This document shows, piece by piece, positions 7,441-15,220 of a stretch of 20,904 nt of DNA. The translations under genes were made by a program, and so were the position numbers. Numbering within the stretch: the first letter of the stretch is position 1; each line of letters starts with the position of its first letter. The stretch comes from W0P28-013 sp963658575 (GTDB taxonomy: Bacteria; Bacteroidota; Bacteroidia; Bacteroidales; Paludibacteraceae). The notes beneath the pieces were generated by a model. It was not told the DNA's origin, searched no databases, and saw nothing but the letters and a program-made list of their open reading frames with translations. The DNA lies in contig CAVKQB010000037.1 in NCBI GenBank assembly GCA_963658575.1, positions 1-20,904 on the forward strand, in the 5' to 3' direction.

Positions 7441-8628
7441 TTAGAACAACTGCTCGGGAGCAACACGCAAGAACGATTCGAGCGGGAAGCCATTCGTCCC
7501 CACCACCATTGTGTGCTTGGGGTGGAACTGCTCGGCGAAGAGGTGCAGCCCCCGATTGTCAGAGCGATTGCCGCTTTTCACCTCAATCGCCACCACATCT
7601 TCCAAGCCCCGTTGCAGGACGAAATCCACCTCGTCGTTCCGGTCGCGCCAGTAGAACACCGAGTAATTCTGCTCCTCGGCATAGTTCACCAAGTGCGCTC
7701 CCACGGCACTTTCCACCCAACGCCCCCACCGCATACTATCCAACTGCGCAGCCTCGAAACGGTAGTCCGAGAAAGCGGACAGGAGGGCGTTGTTAAACAC
7801 TTGGAATTTCGGCACGGACTGAATACGCCGTATCGAGGCGCGAGCATATTTCTGCAATCCGCAGAGCAGTTCCGCCTCGCCCAACACGGTCAAATACCCC
7901 GCCAGCGTAGTCGTGTTGCCGGCGTCCTGCAACTGCCCGAGCAGTTTCGTGTACGACACCATTTCGGCACTGTAAGTCGCCCCAATCTTGAACAGTTGAT
8001 TGAGCAAAGCGGGTTTGTGAATACGCTTGGTCATCAGCACATCTTTCTCGATGGCGGGGGCGATAATCGACTGACGGATATAGTTTCTCCAACGCCTCTC
8101 TTGGTTGACAAGCCGCGCCGCACCGGGGTACCCGCCGAAATAAATGTACTGCTCCAACGAAAAGCCGAAACCCTCCTGCATCTCTGCAAAAGACCAGTGC
8201 GGAATACGGATTAGTTCGAAGCGTCCAGCGAGGCTTTCGGTCAATCCGTCCTTGAGCAGCAGACGACTGCTTCCGAGCAGTATCACCTTGATATTCACAT
8301 CGTTCCAGGTGTCGGCATCCCATTCGCGCTTCACCACCTCGCTCCAATTATTCAGTTTTTGCACCTCGTCGATGATAAGGATGTGTTCCGCCTGCCGCAG
8401 CACCCGCACCTGTTGGCGCACATCGTCCCACTGTTTGGCAATCCACTCGGCGTTGTTTTCCTCGACGGCATCGGCGGTTACAGAGGTTACAGGCACCGTG
8501 CATTGCGCCACAAACTGCTGAATCAGTGTGGTTTTGCCGACTTGCCGCGCCCCCGCCAGCACTTGGATAGTCTTTCGGGGTTCAGCCATTCGCTCTTGCA
8601 GCGTCTTCAGTTGCTCTCTTATAATCAT
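7441..8628 (-). CDS. AAA ATPase with C-terminal DUF4143
   Basis: The 395-residue protein has an N-terminal P-loop ATPase with Walker A GARQVGKTT (26-34) and Walker B ILIIDE (83-88), then GSSRLLLKDGLTESLAGRFE, the sensor-like region of this family. The C-terminal half has the DUF4143 pattern, including YWRDRNDEVDFVLQ and AIEVKSGN, which resembles the D...ExK core of PD-(D/E)XK nuclease-like folds. The cellular role of the family is not established; copies are often scattered and numerous in Bacteroidota. It has its own promoter, a 22-bp repeat array in its leader, and a strong Shine-Dalgarno (GGAGGAG, 8639-8633). It sits between glycan genes and is flanked by an 82-bp duplication. That makes it an inserted passenger rather than a polysaccharide gene, by inference. 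Confidence 0.9.
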   Translation of the reverse strand: MIIREQLKTLQERMAEPRKTIQVLAGARQVGKTTLIQQFVAQCTVPVTSVTADAVEENNAEWIAKQWDDVRQQVRVLRQAEHILIIDEVQKLNNWSEVVKREWDADTWNDVNIKVILLGSSRLLLKDGLTESLAGRFELIRIPHWSFAEMQEGFGFSLEQYIYFGGYPGAARLVNQERRWRNYIRQSIIAPAIEKDVLMTKRIHKPALLNQLFKIGATYSAEMVSYTKLLGQLQDAGNTTTLAGYLTVLGEAELLCGLQKYARASIRRIQSVPKFQVFNNALLSAFSDYRFEAAQLDSMRWGRWVESAVGAHLVNYAEEQNYSVFYWRDRNDEVDFVLQRGLEDVVAIEVKSGNRSDNRGLHLFAEQFHPKHTMVVGTNGFPLESFLRVAPEQLF

Positions 8629-8642
8629 ATCGCTCCTCCGAT

Positions 8643-8718
8643 TTACTCAATTTTGCCTTACAAATCACTCAATTTTCTTCTCGAATTTACTCAATTTTAC
8701 CTTACAATTTACTCAAAA
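8643..8718 (-). repeat. 22-bp tandem array in the leader of the first DUF4143 gene
   Basis: The plus-strand core ACTCAA recurs at 8645, 8667, 8689 and 8711, exactly 22 bp apart. The unit is close to TTACTCAATTTTNCCTTACA, and the fourth copy is partial. The array lies between the promoter -7 box (8727-8734) and the Shine-Dalgarno, so it should be transcribed as 5' leader. The 22-bp period is about two helical turns. Confidence 0.85.
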
Positions 8719-8726
8719 TTCCGCCG

Positions 8727-8758
8727 CAAAGGTACGCACTTTATTCGGAACGCACAAA
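8727..8758 (-). promoter_or_regulatory. Promoter of the first DUF4143 ATPase gene
   Basis: TTTG (8758-8755), 20 bp, TACCTTTG (8734-8727) on the minus strand is an excellent Bacteroidota promoter. The predicted leader is about 95 nt and contains the 22-bp repeat array. Confidence 0.75.
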
Positions 8759-8762
8759 TTTT

Positions 8763-8846
8763 TCAGCCATATAGGTCAAAAAAATGCACTCCCACTTTGT
8801 ATAGGAGCGCATTTTTAATTCGTATTACCCAAAGTCCTGCTGTCAT
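8763..8846 (-). pseudogene. Truncated second copy of the acetyltransferase start
   Basis: An ATG at 8846, overlapping the FemAB-like stop as ATGA, opens a 27-codon frame. It runs LWVIRIKNALLYKVGVHF and then FDLYG before a TGA at 8765-8763. The first 22 codons are nearly the same as the start of the acetyltransferase at 7308. Nothing of the hexapeptide domain follows. It is a scar of a duplicated or recombined acetyltransferase gene. Confidence 0.75.
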
Positions 8847-8863
8847 CTCTTTTTCAGTATCTT
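8782..8863 (-). repeat. 82-bp direct repeat, right copy
   Basis: Partner of 7244-7325, same orientation, 8 differences in 82. It spans the last codons of the FemAB-like gene and the truncated acetyltransferase start. Similarity stops abruptly at GTGCATTT, just before the DUF4143 promoter region. Confidence 0.85.
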
Positions 8864-9880
8864 TACGCCGAGGGTGCCGAGGCGGTAGAGAATAGTATGA
8901 CAGACACAAAGGTAGCGTCCGTGTTCTACTTCGTTGCCGCCGAAGCGTGCTTTGAAATCCCGTACGCCATACGCCTCATCGGGTTTGCCTGCGCCCATCA
9001 TATCAAACAGCGGGTAGTTGCCTTCGGCGGCATAACTAATCCCCAAATAGGTAGCATAGGAAGAGGGAAAGATATGGTCGTACTTGCCGTCCTCGCCACA
9101 GACGAACCACTCGTACACGCCCTTCTCGTGGAGGCAGACGCAGACTGTGCCGCCGATGATACGCCCACGATAGGTGCAGAGCAGAAAACGCCCGCTCGGT
9201 GTGCGGTAGAGTTGCTCGAAGAACGCCCACGAAAAGAGCGGTGTCTTGACCTTGGTGCGATAGAGTTCTTGCAGCAATGTGTAGTACTCTCGCACTTGTT
9301 CGATAGTCGGATTGAGAACAGGTTCTACCCCGTCGCGGATAGTGGTCTTGATGTCGCGTTTGCGGCTCTTGCCGAGGTGCTGCTCCACCACCTCCGGCGA
9401 GGAGGTGTCGATGTGGAAATTCAGGTGCGGGCAGTAGGTGAAGCCGTTCGCGGCAAAGATGCTCCGCCAACGGCTGTAGTCGTGAAAGTTGCGAGTTTCG
9501 ATGTAGATAGCGCGGTGTTGCAGTCCCGTGCGCACGGCACTGAGTAGTGTGCTAAGCGCCTCATCGGAGATAGTCGGACTAAGCAACGCCCCGCCGATGA
9601 TTATCGCCCTGCGGGTGAGGAACTGCTTCGCCTTGTTCGATGTCTGCGAGATGTAACCGACCACCACGCCCGTGAGTTGCCCATTTTCTGCAACGGCATA
9701 GACAAAGGGCGTCATCTCCTGTGGCAGGGAGGCGTAGAACCGATAGGCTTCCCGTGTCTGGAACCAAGTGGCGGTATCGCTCTGCTCCACAAGCGTGTCC
9801 CACGCCTGCGGGTCTATCGCCTCATATCGGTCGTAAGTTTGTATTGTTGCCATCTTTGCAGCCACTTGCGGTTTCAACAT
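8843..9880 (-). CDS. FemAB-like GNAT-fold acyl/aminoacyl transferase
   Basis: The 345-residue product resembles FemA/FemB-related proteins found in polysaccharide clusters: two GNAT-like halves, with LGKSRKRDIKTTIRDGVEPV in the middle and GGTVCVCLHEKGVYEWFVCGED followed by FDMMGAGKPDEAYGVRDFKARFGG near the end. Peptidoglycan FemAB enzymes add amino acids from aminoacyl-tRNA to lipid II. Cluster versions are thought to acylate a glycan or its precursor, which is inference here. No membrane segment is seen. The start is uncertain: ATG at 9880, or ATG at 9853 (MATIQTYDRYEAIDP), where family-like sequence begins. The stop overlaps the ATG of a truncated acetyltransferase copy. Its 44-bp upstream gap carries a possible promoter. 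Confidence 0.8.
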   Translation of the reverse strand: MLKPQVAAKMATIQTYDRYEAIDPQAWDTLVEQSDTATWFQTREAYRFYASLPQEMTPFVYAVAENGQLTGVVVGYISQTSNKAKQFLTRRAIIIGGALLSPTISDEALSTLLSAVRTGLQHRAIYIETRNFHDYSRWRSIFAANGFTYCPHLNFHIDTSSPEVVEQHLGKSRKRDIKTTIRDGVEPVLNPTIEQVREYYTLLQELYRTKVKTPLFSWAFFEQLYRTPSGRFLLCTYRGRIIGGTVCVCLHEKGVYEWFVCGEDGKYDHIFPSSYATYLGISYAAEGNYPLFDMMGAGKPDEAYGVRDFKARFGGNEVEHGRYLCVCHTILYRLGTLGVKILKKR

Positions 9881-9907
9881 TTTTTACAAAACGCTCTATT
9901 TTTCGCA

Positions 9908-9938
9908 CAAATGTACAATTTTTTCAGCGATTCGACAC
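9908..9938 (-). promoter_or_regulatory. Possible internal promoter before the FemAB-like gene
   Basis: TACATTTG (9915-9908) on the minus strand fits the -7 box, 28 bp before the ATG at 9880. The -33 position at 20-bp spacing is GTG (9938-9936), only two of three matches. It overlaps the end of the GT4 gene. Confidence 0.4.
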
Positions 9939-10841
9939 CTTTTCGTAGATTTCAATCAACTGTTTGGCTACCAAATCGTTGGTCAATTTCGAAGCGATGA
10001 TTCGTGCGCGTCCTTGCGTGGGACGGTCGAAGGCGATGGCCTGTTCGAGTTTGCTGGCGATACTTTGTGGCGTGCGTTCGGCCAGCGCGCAGCCGTCCAA
10101 TCCAGCAATGCGTTCCGCTACATCGCCCACATCGACACTCACTATGGGGCAACCGCACACCATGGCCTCTTTGACGATTTGGGGCGAGCCCTCGGTGTAC
10201 GAAGTCATCAGCAGTGCATCGGCGGCATAGAGCAACGCCACCACTTGCGCACGACTGTAACCTTTGAGTTCGAGCAAAACGACATCGCCCAGCAAAGCGA
10301 CAGCCGCCTGTGCCAAAGGGGCATTTTTCACGCGATTGTCGAAAGCACCAGCAAAAACCACATATTTTTTATCGGCCTGCCACCCTACTCTCGCCCGAAC
10401 GGCGGCCACATCGGCGGCATTGCGTTCGTACAAATCGACACCGCAAGGCACCAAACTGTAGTTGCGCTTGATGTTGGCGATGGCTTGGCTCTGTGGCGAC
10501 ACAAACACATTCCATGCCGACAGGCGCATGGCTACGCGCGACAGGCGCAAAACGCGCGGTTCGTTAATGTCGGAACCGTGGTAAGTGGTAACCACAGGCA
10601 CCCGCCGCTGCAAGTTGGCCAGCACGCCGCAAAGCCCATAGTGCGCATGCACGACATCGGGGCGGAAGGCTTTCAGTTTCCGTCGCAAGGCAGCAAACGC
10701 CTTCAAATAGCCCGTTGCGCCTTTGCCCACAACGCCAAAGCAATCGACCTCACAACCGGCACGGCGCAAGGCTTCGGCCTGCTCGGTAACGAACGGCGCA
10801 AAACGCCCTTTGTTGTACGATGCCACGACCAAAATGCGCAT
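9924..10841 (-). CDS. Family 4-type glycosyltransferase (GT4, GT-B fold)
   Basis: A retaining glycosyltransferase that would add a sugar from a nucleotide donor to the growing lipid-linked glycan at the cytoplasmic face. It has 305 residues, somewhat short for the family. The N-terminal acceptor domain begins MRILVVASYNKGRFAPFV with VVHAHYG (63-69) and TTYHGSDIN. The C-terminal donor domain has the E-x7-E motif E217-GSPQIVK-E225, then CGCPIVSVDVGDVAE. The ATG lies 1 bp after the stop of the GT39-like gene, so the two are co-translated. Donor and linkage cannot be inferred. Confidence 0.9.
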   Translation of the reverse strand: MRILVVASYNKGRFAPFVTEQAEALRRAGCEVDCFGVVGKGATGYLKAFAALRRKLKAFRPDVVHAHYGLCGVLANLQRRVPVVTTYHGSDINEPRVLRLSRVAMRLSAWNVFVSPQSQAIANIKRNYSLVPCGVDLYERNAADVAAVRARVGWQADKKYVVFAGAFDNRVKNAPLAQAAVALLGDVVLLELKGYSRAQVVALLYAADALLMTSYTEGSPQIVKEAMVCGCPIVSVDVGDVAERIAGLDGCALAERTPQSIASKLEQAIAFDRPTQGRARIIASKLTNDLVAKQLIEIYEKVSNR

Positions 10842-10842
10842 G

Positions 10843-12258
10843 CTACATTCCCCTCCCCTTCAGTTTGAACCAACTCCAAGCGATATTGGCCACGAATATG
10901 AGCACAAGCCAAAGGTTGTACCATTTTTTTCCCTTACGTGGCAAGTGCGACACGCCATACGCTGCAAACATCAATGCGAACGGAATCGTCGGCAGGTGGA
11001 AACGCTCCGCATGCGCAAAACTGCTAAACACCAGCACCACCAAATAGCCGCACAAAAACGATAACGGCAAAACGTATTTGCGCCAATCGCCCGAAATCAA
11101 AAGCAATATCAACGCCATAAGAGTGAAAAACGAGGTGATATTTTTCACGAAATTGCCGCCGTGAATCATACGCTGGTTTTCCTGCCCTTGCGTGGCCACC
11201 ATGGTCGGGAACGGTATGGTGAAAATCAAGGGCGCAAAGACCGCCGAACTGGCATATCGAGCAAACACATTACCGTTCTCGCGTTGGGCACGCCAATTCA
11301 TATTCGTTTCTTGGGCCGTGGTCTTGGCACTCCAAACCTCTTCCAATTCGCTTGCTATGCGGTCGCTCATCGCCACAGCCACAATGCCTACCGTAATCAT
11401 TCCCACCATGATGCGTTTGCCCCAAGCGACAATGCTCGTGCTTGTAAAGACCAACGCCATGAAGAACGACAAAAACAACACGGCACCCAACACGGTGCGG
11501 AACATAAACGCATACAGCCCCATCAATGCCATGACAAGAGTTGTGGAGAGCACAAACTTGTTCGCACGCAACACTTGGTCGGCCTGCTCGATGAAAAGCA
11601 CCGTAATGAAAAGCATTTCCGTCTCTTTCAGGTGCAGGCCGCAATAGTAAATCAGGTTGGGCATCAACAGGCAGAAGATGGCCGCCAAACGCGCCGTGCT
11701 TTCGTCGAAATTGCGCGAAGCGATTTTGTAGACGAGCAACACCGTCCAAGCACTCCAAACGGCTTTCAGCAGGCGGGTTAACAGAATCGAATCGCCCGTC
11801 AAAGCATACACAACGCTCAGATAGATGGGATAGCCAGCATCGGAAATGCCAATGCCGCCAGCACACTTGTCGAGACCAGCCAACAGGTTGAAATCGCCAC
11901 TACGAAGAAGCGATGCGCCATACCGACCCATCTCATGGTAAAATCCCACATCGGCAGCGTAAAACTCGAACGGCGCACCCGTTACCGACAGATAAAAGCA
12001 ATAACTGAAAAGCACATAAACCACGCGCACGACGAGTGCCGTAGCGAACAGCCTTCTGGCAAAAAACTTCGACGAGCATCGCCCCCACTGTATGGAGAGT
12101 TGATGCGAATAGTAGAAAAATCCGACAACCTCGACCAGCCCGAACAGCCAGAAATACCACTCCATCGGATACCTGAAAATCGCAGTTACAGCCAACAACA
12201 AGACAATGTACATGCCGATGGCGCGCGACGAAAAGTATTTCGGAAAATAGTTCAACAT
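10843..12258 (-). CDS. Polytopic membrane protein, GT-C/GT39-like glycosyltransferase
   Basis: A 471-residue integral membrane protein with about ten or more hydrophobic segments. The first large loop has FYAADVGFYHEMGRYG, an acidic motif placed as in GT-C enzymes (ArnT/PMT type) that use polyprenyl-phosphate sugars at the periplasmic face. GYPIYLSVVYALTGDSILLTR and CGLHLKETEMLFITVLF also fit that group. A large soluble loop lies near residues 300-370. An O-antigen polymerase (Wzy) is the main alternative, since those are similarly hydrophobic and the cluster shows no other polymerase candidate. It lies 4 bp after the GT32-like gene and 1 bp before the GT4 gene. Confidence 0.75.
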   Translation of the reverse strand: MLNYFPKYFSSRAIGMYIVLLLAVTAIFRYPMEWYFWLFGLVEVVGFFYYSHQLSIQWGRCSSKFFARRLFATALVVRVVYVLFSYCFYLSVTGAPFEFYAADVGFYHEMGRYGASLLRSGDFNLLAGLDKCAGGIGISDAGYPIYLSVVYALTGDSILLTRLLKAVWSAWTVLLVYKIASRNFDESTARLAAIFCLLMPNLIYYCGLHLKETEMLFITVLFIEQADQVLRANKFVLSTTLVMALMGLYAFMFRTVLGAVLFLSFFMALVFTSTSIVAWGKRIMVGMITVGIVAVAMSDRIASELEEVWSAKTTAQETNMNWRAQRENGNVFARYASSAVFAPLIFTIPFPTMVATQGQENQRMIHGGNFVKNITSFFTLMALILLLISGDWRKYVLPLSFLCGYLVVLVFSSFAHAERFHLPTIPFALMFAAYGVSHLPRKGKKWYNLWLVLIFVANIAWSWFKLKGRGM

Positions 12259-12262
12259 GTTT

Positions 12263-13000
12263 TTACCGACGTTTCAAACGGCGTTTCAGCTGCACCAATT
12301 TATCGGTGAGTTGCGTGCCAAGTATGCGTTGTGTAATAAATTGTTTGCACCGTTGCCACGTCGTCAGCTCCTGCCAACTGCCCGCAAAATGGTGAATGCA
12401 ATAGGTGTTTTTGGTCAGTTTCAGCACACGCGTACTTGTCAATGGACAAAAATAATCGACGGGGAAAACGTGCATATCGTTTTTGTAGACGGCATATTTG
12501 CCATCGGCAACAAAACCGTTTTCGCGCATGATGCGTGCGATGGTGACGGTGTTTGTTGTGGTGTCGTAGGTGCCGTCGGGCAAGCAGAAATGCTTGTCGG
12601 GCGCATAATAGGCCAACTGTTCGCGCACCCAAACGCCATGCGGAGCACTCGCCATGATGCCCGTTACGGGAGCCATCGATGCGCTGGCCTCGTAGCCCGT
12701 GAATGCGGGCAATTCCATCAAGTCGCCAAACGGGCGCAACACCTCCACGTCGGTATCCATATACACGCCGCCAAACTTTTCGAGTGCCCAGAGCCGCACA
12801 TAATCCGTTACAAACGCAAATTTTCGGTTTTCATAAGCCTCTTTCACATACGGCAGTGCACCGATGTCGAAATTTTCCTCGTTCCACAAGCGCAACTCGA
12901 AATCGGGCAGATAGTGCCGCCAACTCGCTATGCATTTTTGCGCCAGTTCGGGCATGGGTTTCCCACCAAACCAACAGTAATGTATAATTTTCGGTATCAT
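12263..13000 (-). CDS. GT32-like glycosyltransferase with DXD motif
   Basis: The 245-residue product starts MIPKIIHYCWFGGKPMPELA, the hallmark of capsular polysaccharide transferases related to yeast Och1 and the Gly_transf_sug family. FVTDYVRLWALEKFGGVYMDTDVEVLRP contains the metal- and nucleotide-binding D82-T-D84. The end is strongly basic, suggesting peripheral membrane contact. It would add a hexose or HexNAc to the repeat unit. It follows a 173-bp gap (13001-13173) after the nitroreductase gene, in which I found no convincing promoter, terminator or ORF. Confidence 0.9.
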   Translation of the reverse strand: MIPKIIHYCWFGGKPMPELAQKCIASWRHYLPDFELRLWNEENFDIGALPYVKEAYENRKFAFVTDYVRLWALEKFGGVYMDTDVEVLRPFGDLMELPAFTGYEASASMAPVTGIMASAPHGVWVREQLAYYAPDKHFCLPDGTYDTTTNTVTIARIMRENGFVADGKYAVYKNDMHVFPVDYFCPLTSTRVLKLTKNTYCIHHFAGSWQELTTWQRCKQFITQRILGTQLTDKLVQLKRRLKRR

Positions 13001-13173
13001 ATTTTTACGACAATGAAAAACCTAACTTTTTTCTCTTAACGGCAGATTATATCAGATACAACAAGTAGTTTTCGGGCGTAAGATACAAACATTTCTGCAT
13101 ACTCCAAAATATCGGCATATTTTTTCGGATTGACACCAATTTGAGCAGCAATTTTCCACGAAACCGAATCTTT

Positions 13174-14157
13174 TCAAACAAATTTGCACGATTTTTCAAG
13201 CGGATTGCGCATCGAGGCTACATACGAAAATTCGTCGGGCGGATAGCCAGCGGCCACAAGCATAACAATCTCTTCGTTGTCGGGAATCGAGAGCGTCTCC
13301 CGCAGTTTGTTGTCCTCGCGCCGACGTTCGTTCCACTCCAAAGTGCATGCGCCAATGCGAAAACTATGCAAAGCAAGCAACAGATTCATCGTGTACATGC
13401 CTCCCGATTTGAAAGCCTCCATTATTTCGTTGTAACTGAAACACGAAACGCGGCTCGTAACGACCAAAATGACTTTCGCCTTTTCGACAAAGCCACGCCC
13501 GCCGCCCTGCAGTAACGCTATGCGGCCAATGGCAGCGGCATCGGTTACGACGTAAGTGGTATTGGGCTGCCTATTGCAAGCCGTGGGCGTAGTGCGTGCA
13601 ATGTCGATACAATTTTCAATGATTTCGCGAGAAATTTCCCTATCGGAAAAAGCCCTCACGCTGTGCCGCGATTTGGCAAACGCTCCATAATTCACCGTCT
13701 CGGCGAAAAATTGCTCGGAGGTTACACGCGGCTGATCGCACGGCGCGAAAGAAGCCGTGCCCAACGCTGCCTCGATGGCTGCATTCAACGTAGAGCCCAA
13801 GTCGTAGCCCATTTTCTGATGTATGCGCTTGTAAGCATCTACGGCCTGCAAAGCCCCCACAAACTGCACGTTGGCCGTGTCGAAACCAAGCGACTTATAC
13901 TGCAAGATGTCGCCGCAAACCACCGCTACGCGCTCCTTGGCGTGCCCAGGTTCGAACTTGGGCATGGCCAAACTCTTCTCGATGGCGTGGTAATTGGCCG
14001 TGAGTATCGGTAGAAAATTCTCTTCCGAAGCGTAGTAATTGGCATTTGCGTTGCGCACAGCACGACAATAGTGCCGAAAAAAGTTACACGCTCCGAACAG
14101 CAGCGATTTTATCTTTCGCCGCCACTGTATTCCGATATCATTTTTTGTCTGTTGCAT
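13174..14157 (-). CDS. Nitroreductase-family flavoprotein with long N-terminal extension
   Basis: The C-terminal half (about 155-327) is a nitroreductase-like FMN domain: KSRHSVRAFSDREIS (163-168 SRHSVR) and TPTACNRQP (193-198 ACNRQP) give the FMN-phosphate and ribityl contacts, and LALHSFRIGACTLEW follows. Typical nitroreductases have about 200 residues; this one has 327, with roughly 150 extra at the N-terminus that I do not recognise. Such proteins recur in polysaccharide clusters beside pyruvyl transferases, but their substrate is not established. The ATG overlaps the end of the pyruvyl transferase gene by 20 bp, which ties them in one operon. Confidence 0.85.
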   Translation of the reverse strand: MQQTKNDIGIQWRRKIKSLLFGACNFFRHYCRAVRNANANYYASEENFLPILTANYHAIEKSLAMPKFEPGHAKERVAVVCGDILQYKSLGFDTANVQFVGALQAVDAYKRIHQKMGYDLGSTLNAAIEAALGTASFAPCDQPRVTSEQFFAETVNYGAFAKSRHSVRAFSDREISREIIENCIDIARTTPTACNRQPNTTYVVTDAAAIGRIALLQGGGRGFVEKAKVILVVTSRVSCFSYNEIMEAFKSGGMYTMNLLLALHSFRIGACTLEWNERRREDNKLRETLSIPDNEEIVMLVAAGYPPDEFSYVASMRNPLEKSCKFV

Positions 14158-15215
14158 CTGATAACGATTTCTTTAACCACTCGAACGACCGTGTTTTGTA
14201 TGCGTCGATGGCGTTTCTGGCCAACGCATAGTCGATGTTCAACGCAGCATCTATTTGGCCGATGTCCGACACATATTGGCGACTTAGGCCGCATTGCGCC
14301 AACAGATTTTCGACACGGCCGTTGGTTTTGGCTCTGCCGCCCGTTTTTACCTGACAGCACACAAATGGCCGCTCAAAAACGACAGAAAAGGCCGTCCCGT
14401 GAAAACTATTTGTACACACACAGTCGGCATGCGCCATCACATAGAGCCATTTTTCGGGACTCAAACCGAATTTGTACCTGTCGATTCCGCGATAATAGTT
14501 GCCCGTGATGCTCACAATGGGCATTTTCAATCTCTTCCGCAAGGCGATAACCACCTCTTTGGCAAACGGGTCGTCGGTCATATCCATAAAAGCGATGTAA
14601 TGCTTGGGCAAAAAACAGGTATGTTTCGCCTCTTGCGCATACTCCGCCTTGTCGATCAACAACGACGGGTCGCACACATCGATTACAGGTTTGCCCGTCA
14701 TTTCTACCAACTGCGCCACCGATTGTTGCTCGCGCAACGATATGGCTGTAAAACGCTGCAAAAGTTTTCTAACTTTCTGATTATCAAGCACATACCCCCC
14801 CCCCCGTTGATGCCGCGTAGGCAATTCTGGGCGTGTTTTGTGGCATAAAATCAAACAGATACGAGTACACAAAATCTCCTACAAGGTTGTTGTGCCACAC
14901 GGTATCGGAGCCCACTATGCAAGCATCGACCCGAGGCGGATTCTGTACCATATAGTCGTGCGATTCGGCGTGCGTAGTCGGATTCAATCGGTTCGCCACA
15001 AACCGGTTGAAAAGATAGAGCATTTTGGTATAGTGATAGGCGCGCATGGGCTTATGGCACAACGTTCCACGATAGGTGTAATGCCCCCACGGATTGTAGT
15101 CGATAACATCGACATGATAGCCCAATTTCTCGCACGCCCGTTTCAACGCCCAACACTGCCACACTGCGCCGTAGTTCAACGCTCTATGCAGTGTAAGTAT
15201 GCCAACATTTTTCAT
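14138..15215 (-). CDS. Polysaccharide pyruvyl transferase, out of frame at a G11 tract
   Basis: The family transfers pyruvate from phosphoenolpyruvate to a sugar as a ketal, adding negative charge to a surface glycan. The start (ATG 15215) gives MKNVGILTLHRALNYGAVWQ and VDVIDYNPWGHYTYRG, typical of the N-terminal domain, up to APRIAYAAST-like sequence (TPRIAYAASTGG) at the G run. The read frame then stops after a few codons. The other frame continues YVLDNQKVRKLLQRFTAISL, REQQSV, DPSLLIDKAEY and CTNSFHGTAFSVVFERPFV to the TGA at 14140-14138. With 10 or 13 G the protein would be 358 or 359 residues, normal for the family; 11 are present. It begins 5 bp after wecB. Confidence 0.9.
14795..14805 (-). 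repeat. Homopolymer G11 tract inside the pyruvyl transferase gene
   Basis: Eleven C on the plus strand mark the point where the two pyruvyl transferase frames meet. Ten or thirteen would join them. Apart from the G10 run at 7016-7025, it is the only G/C homopolymer of this length I found in the window. Confidence 0.9.
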
Positions 15216-15220
15216 AACTA

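Noticed and set aside
8643..8718. CRISPR array
   Set aside because: A 22-bp total period is too short for repeat plus spacer, and no cas genes are near.
7244..8863. Insertion sequence or transposon
   Set aside because: There is no transposase, the flanking repeats are direct, 82 bp and about 10% diverged, and no inverted termini are seen around the ATPase gene.
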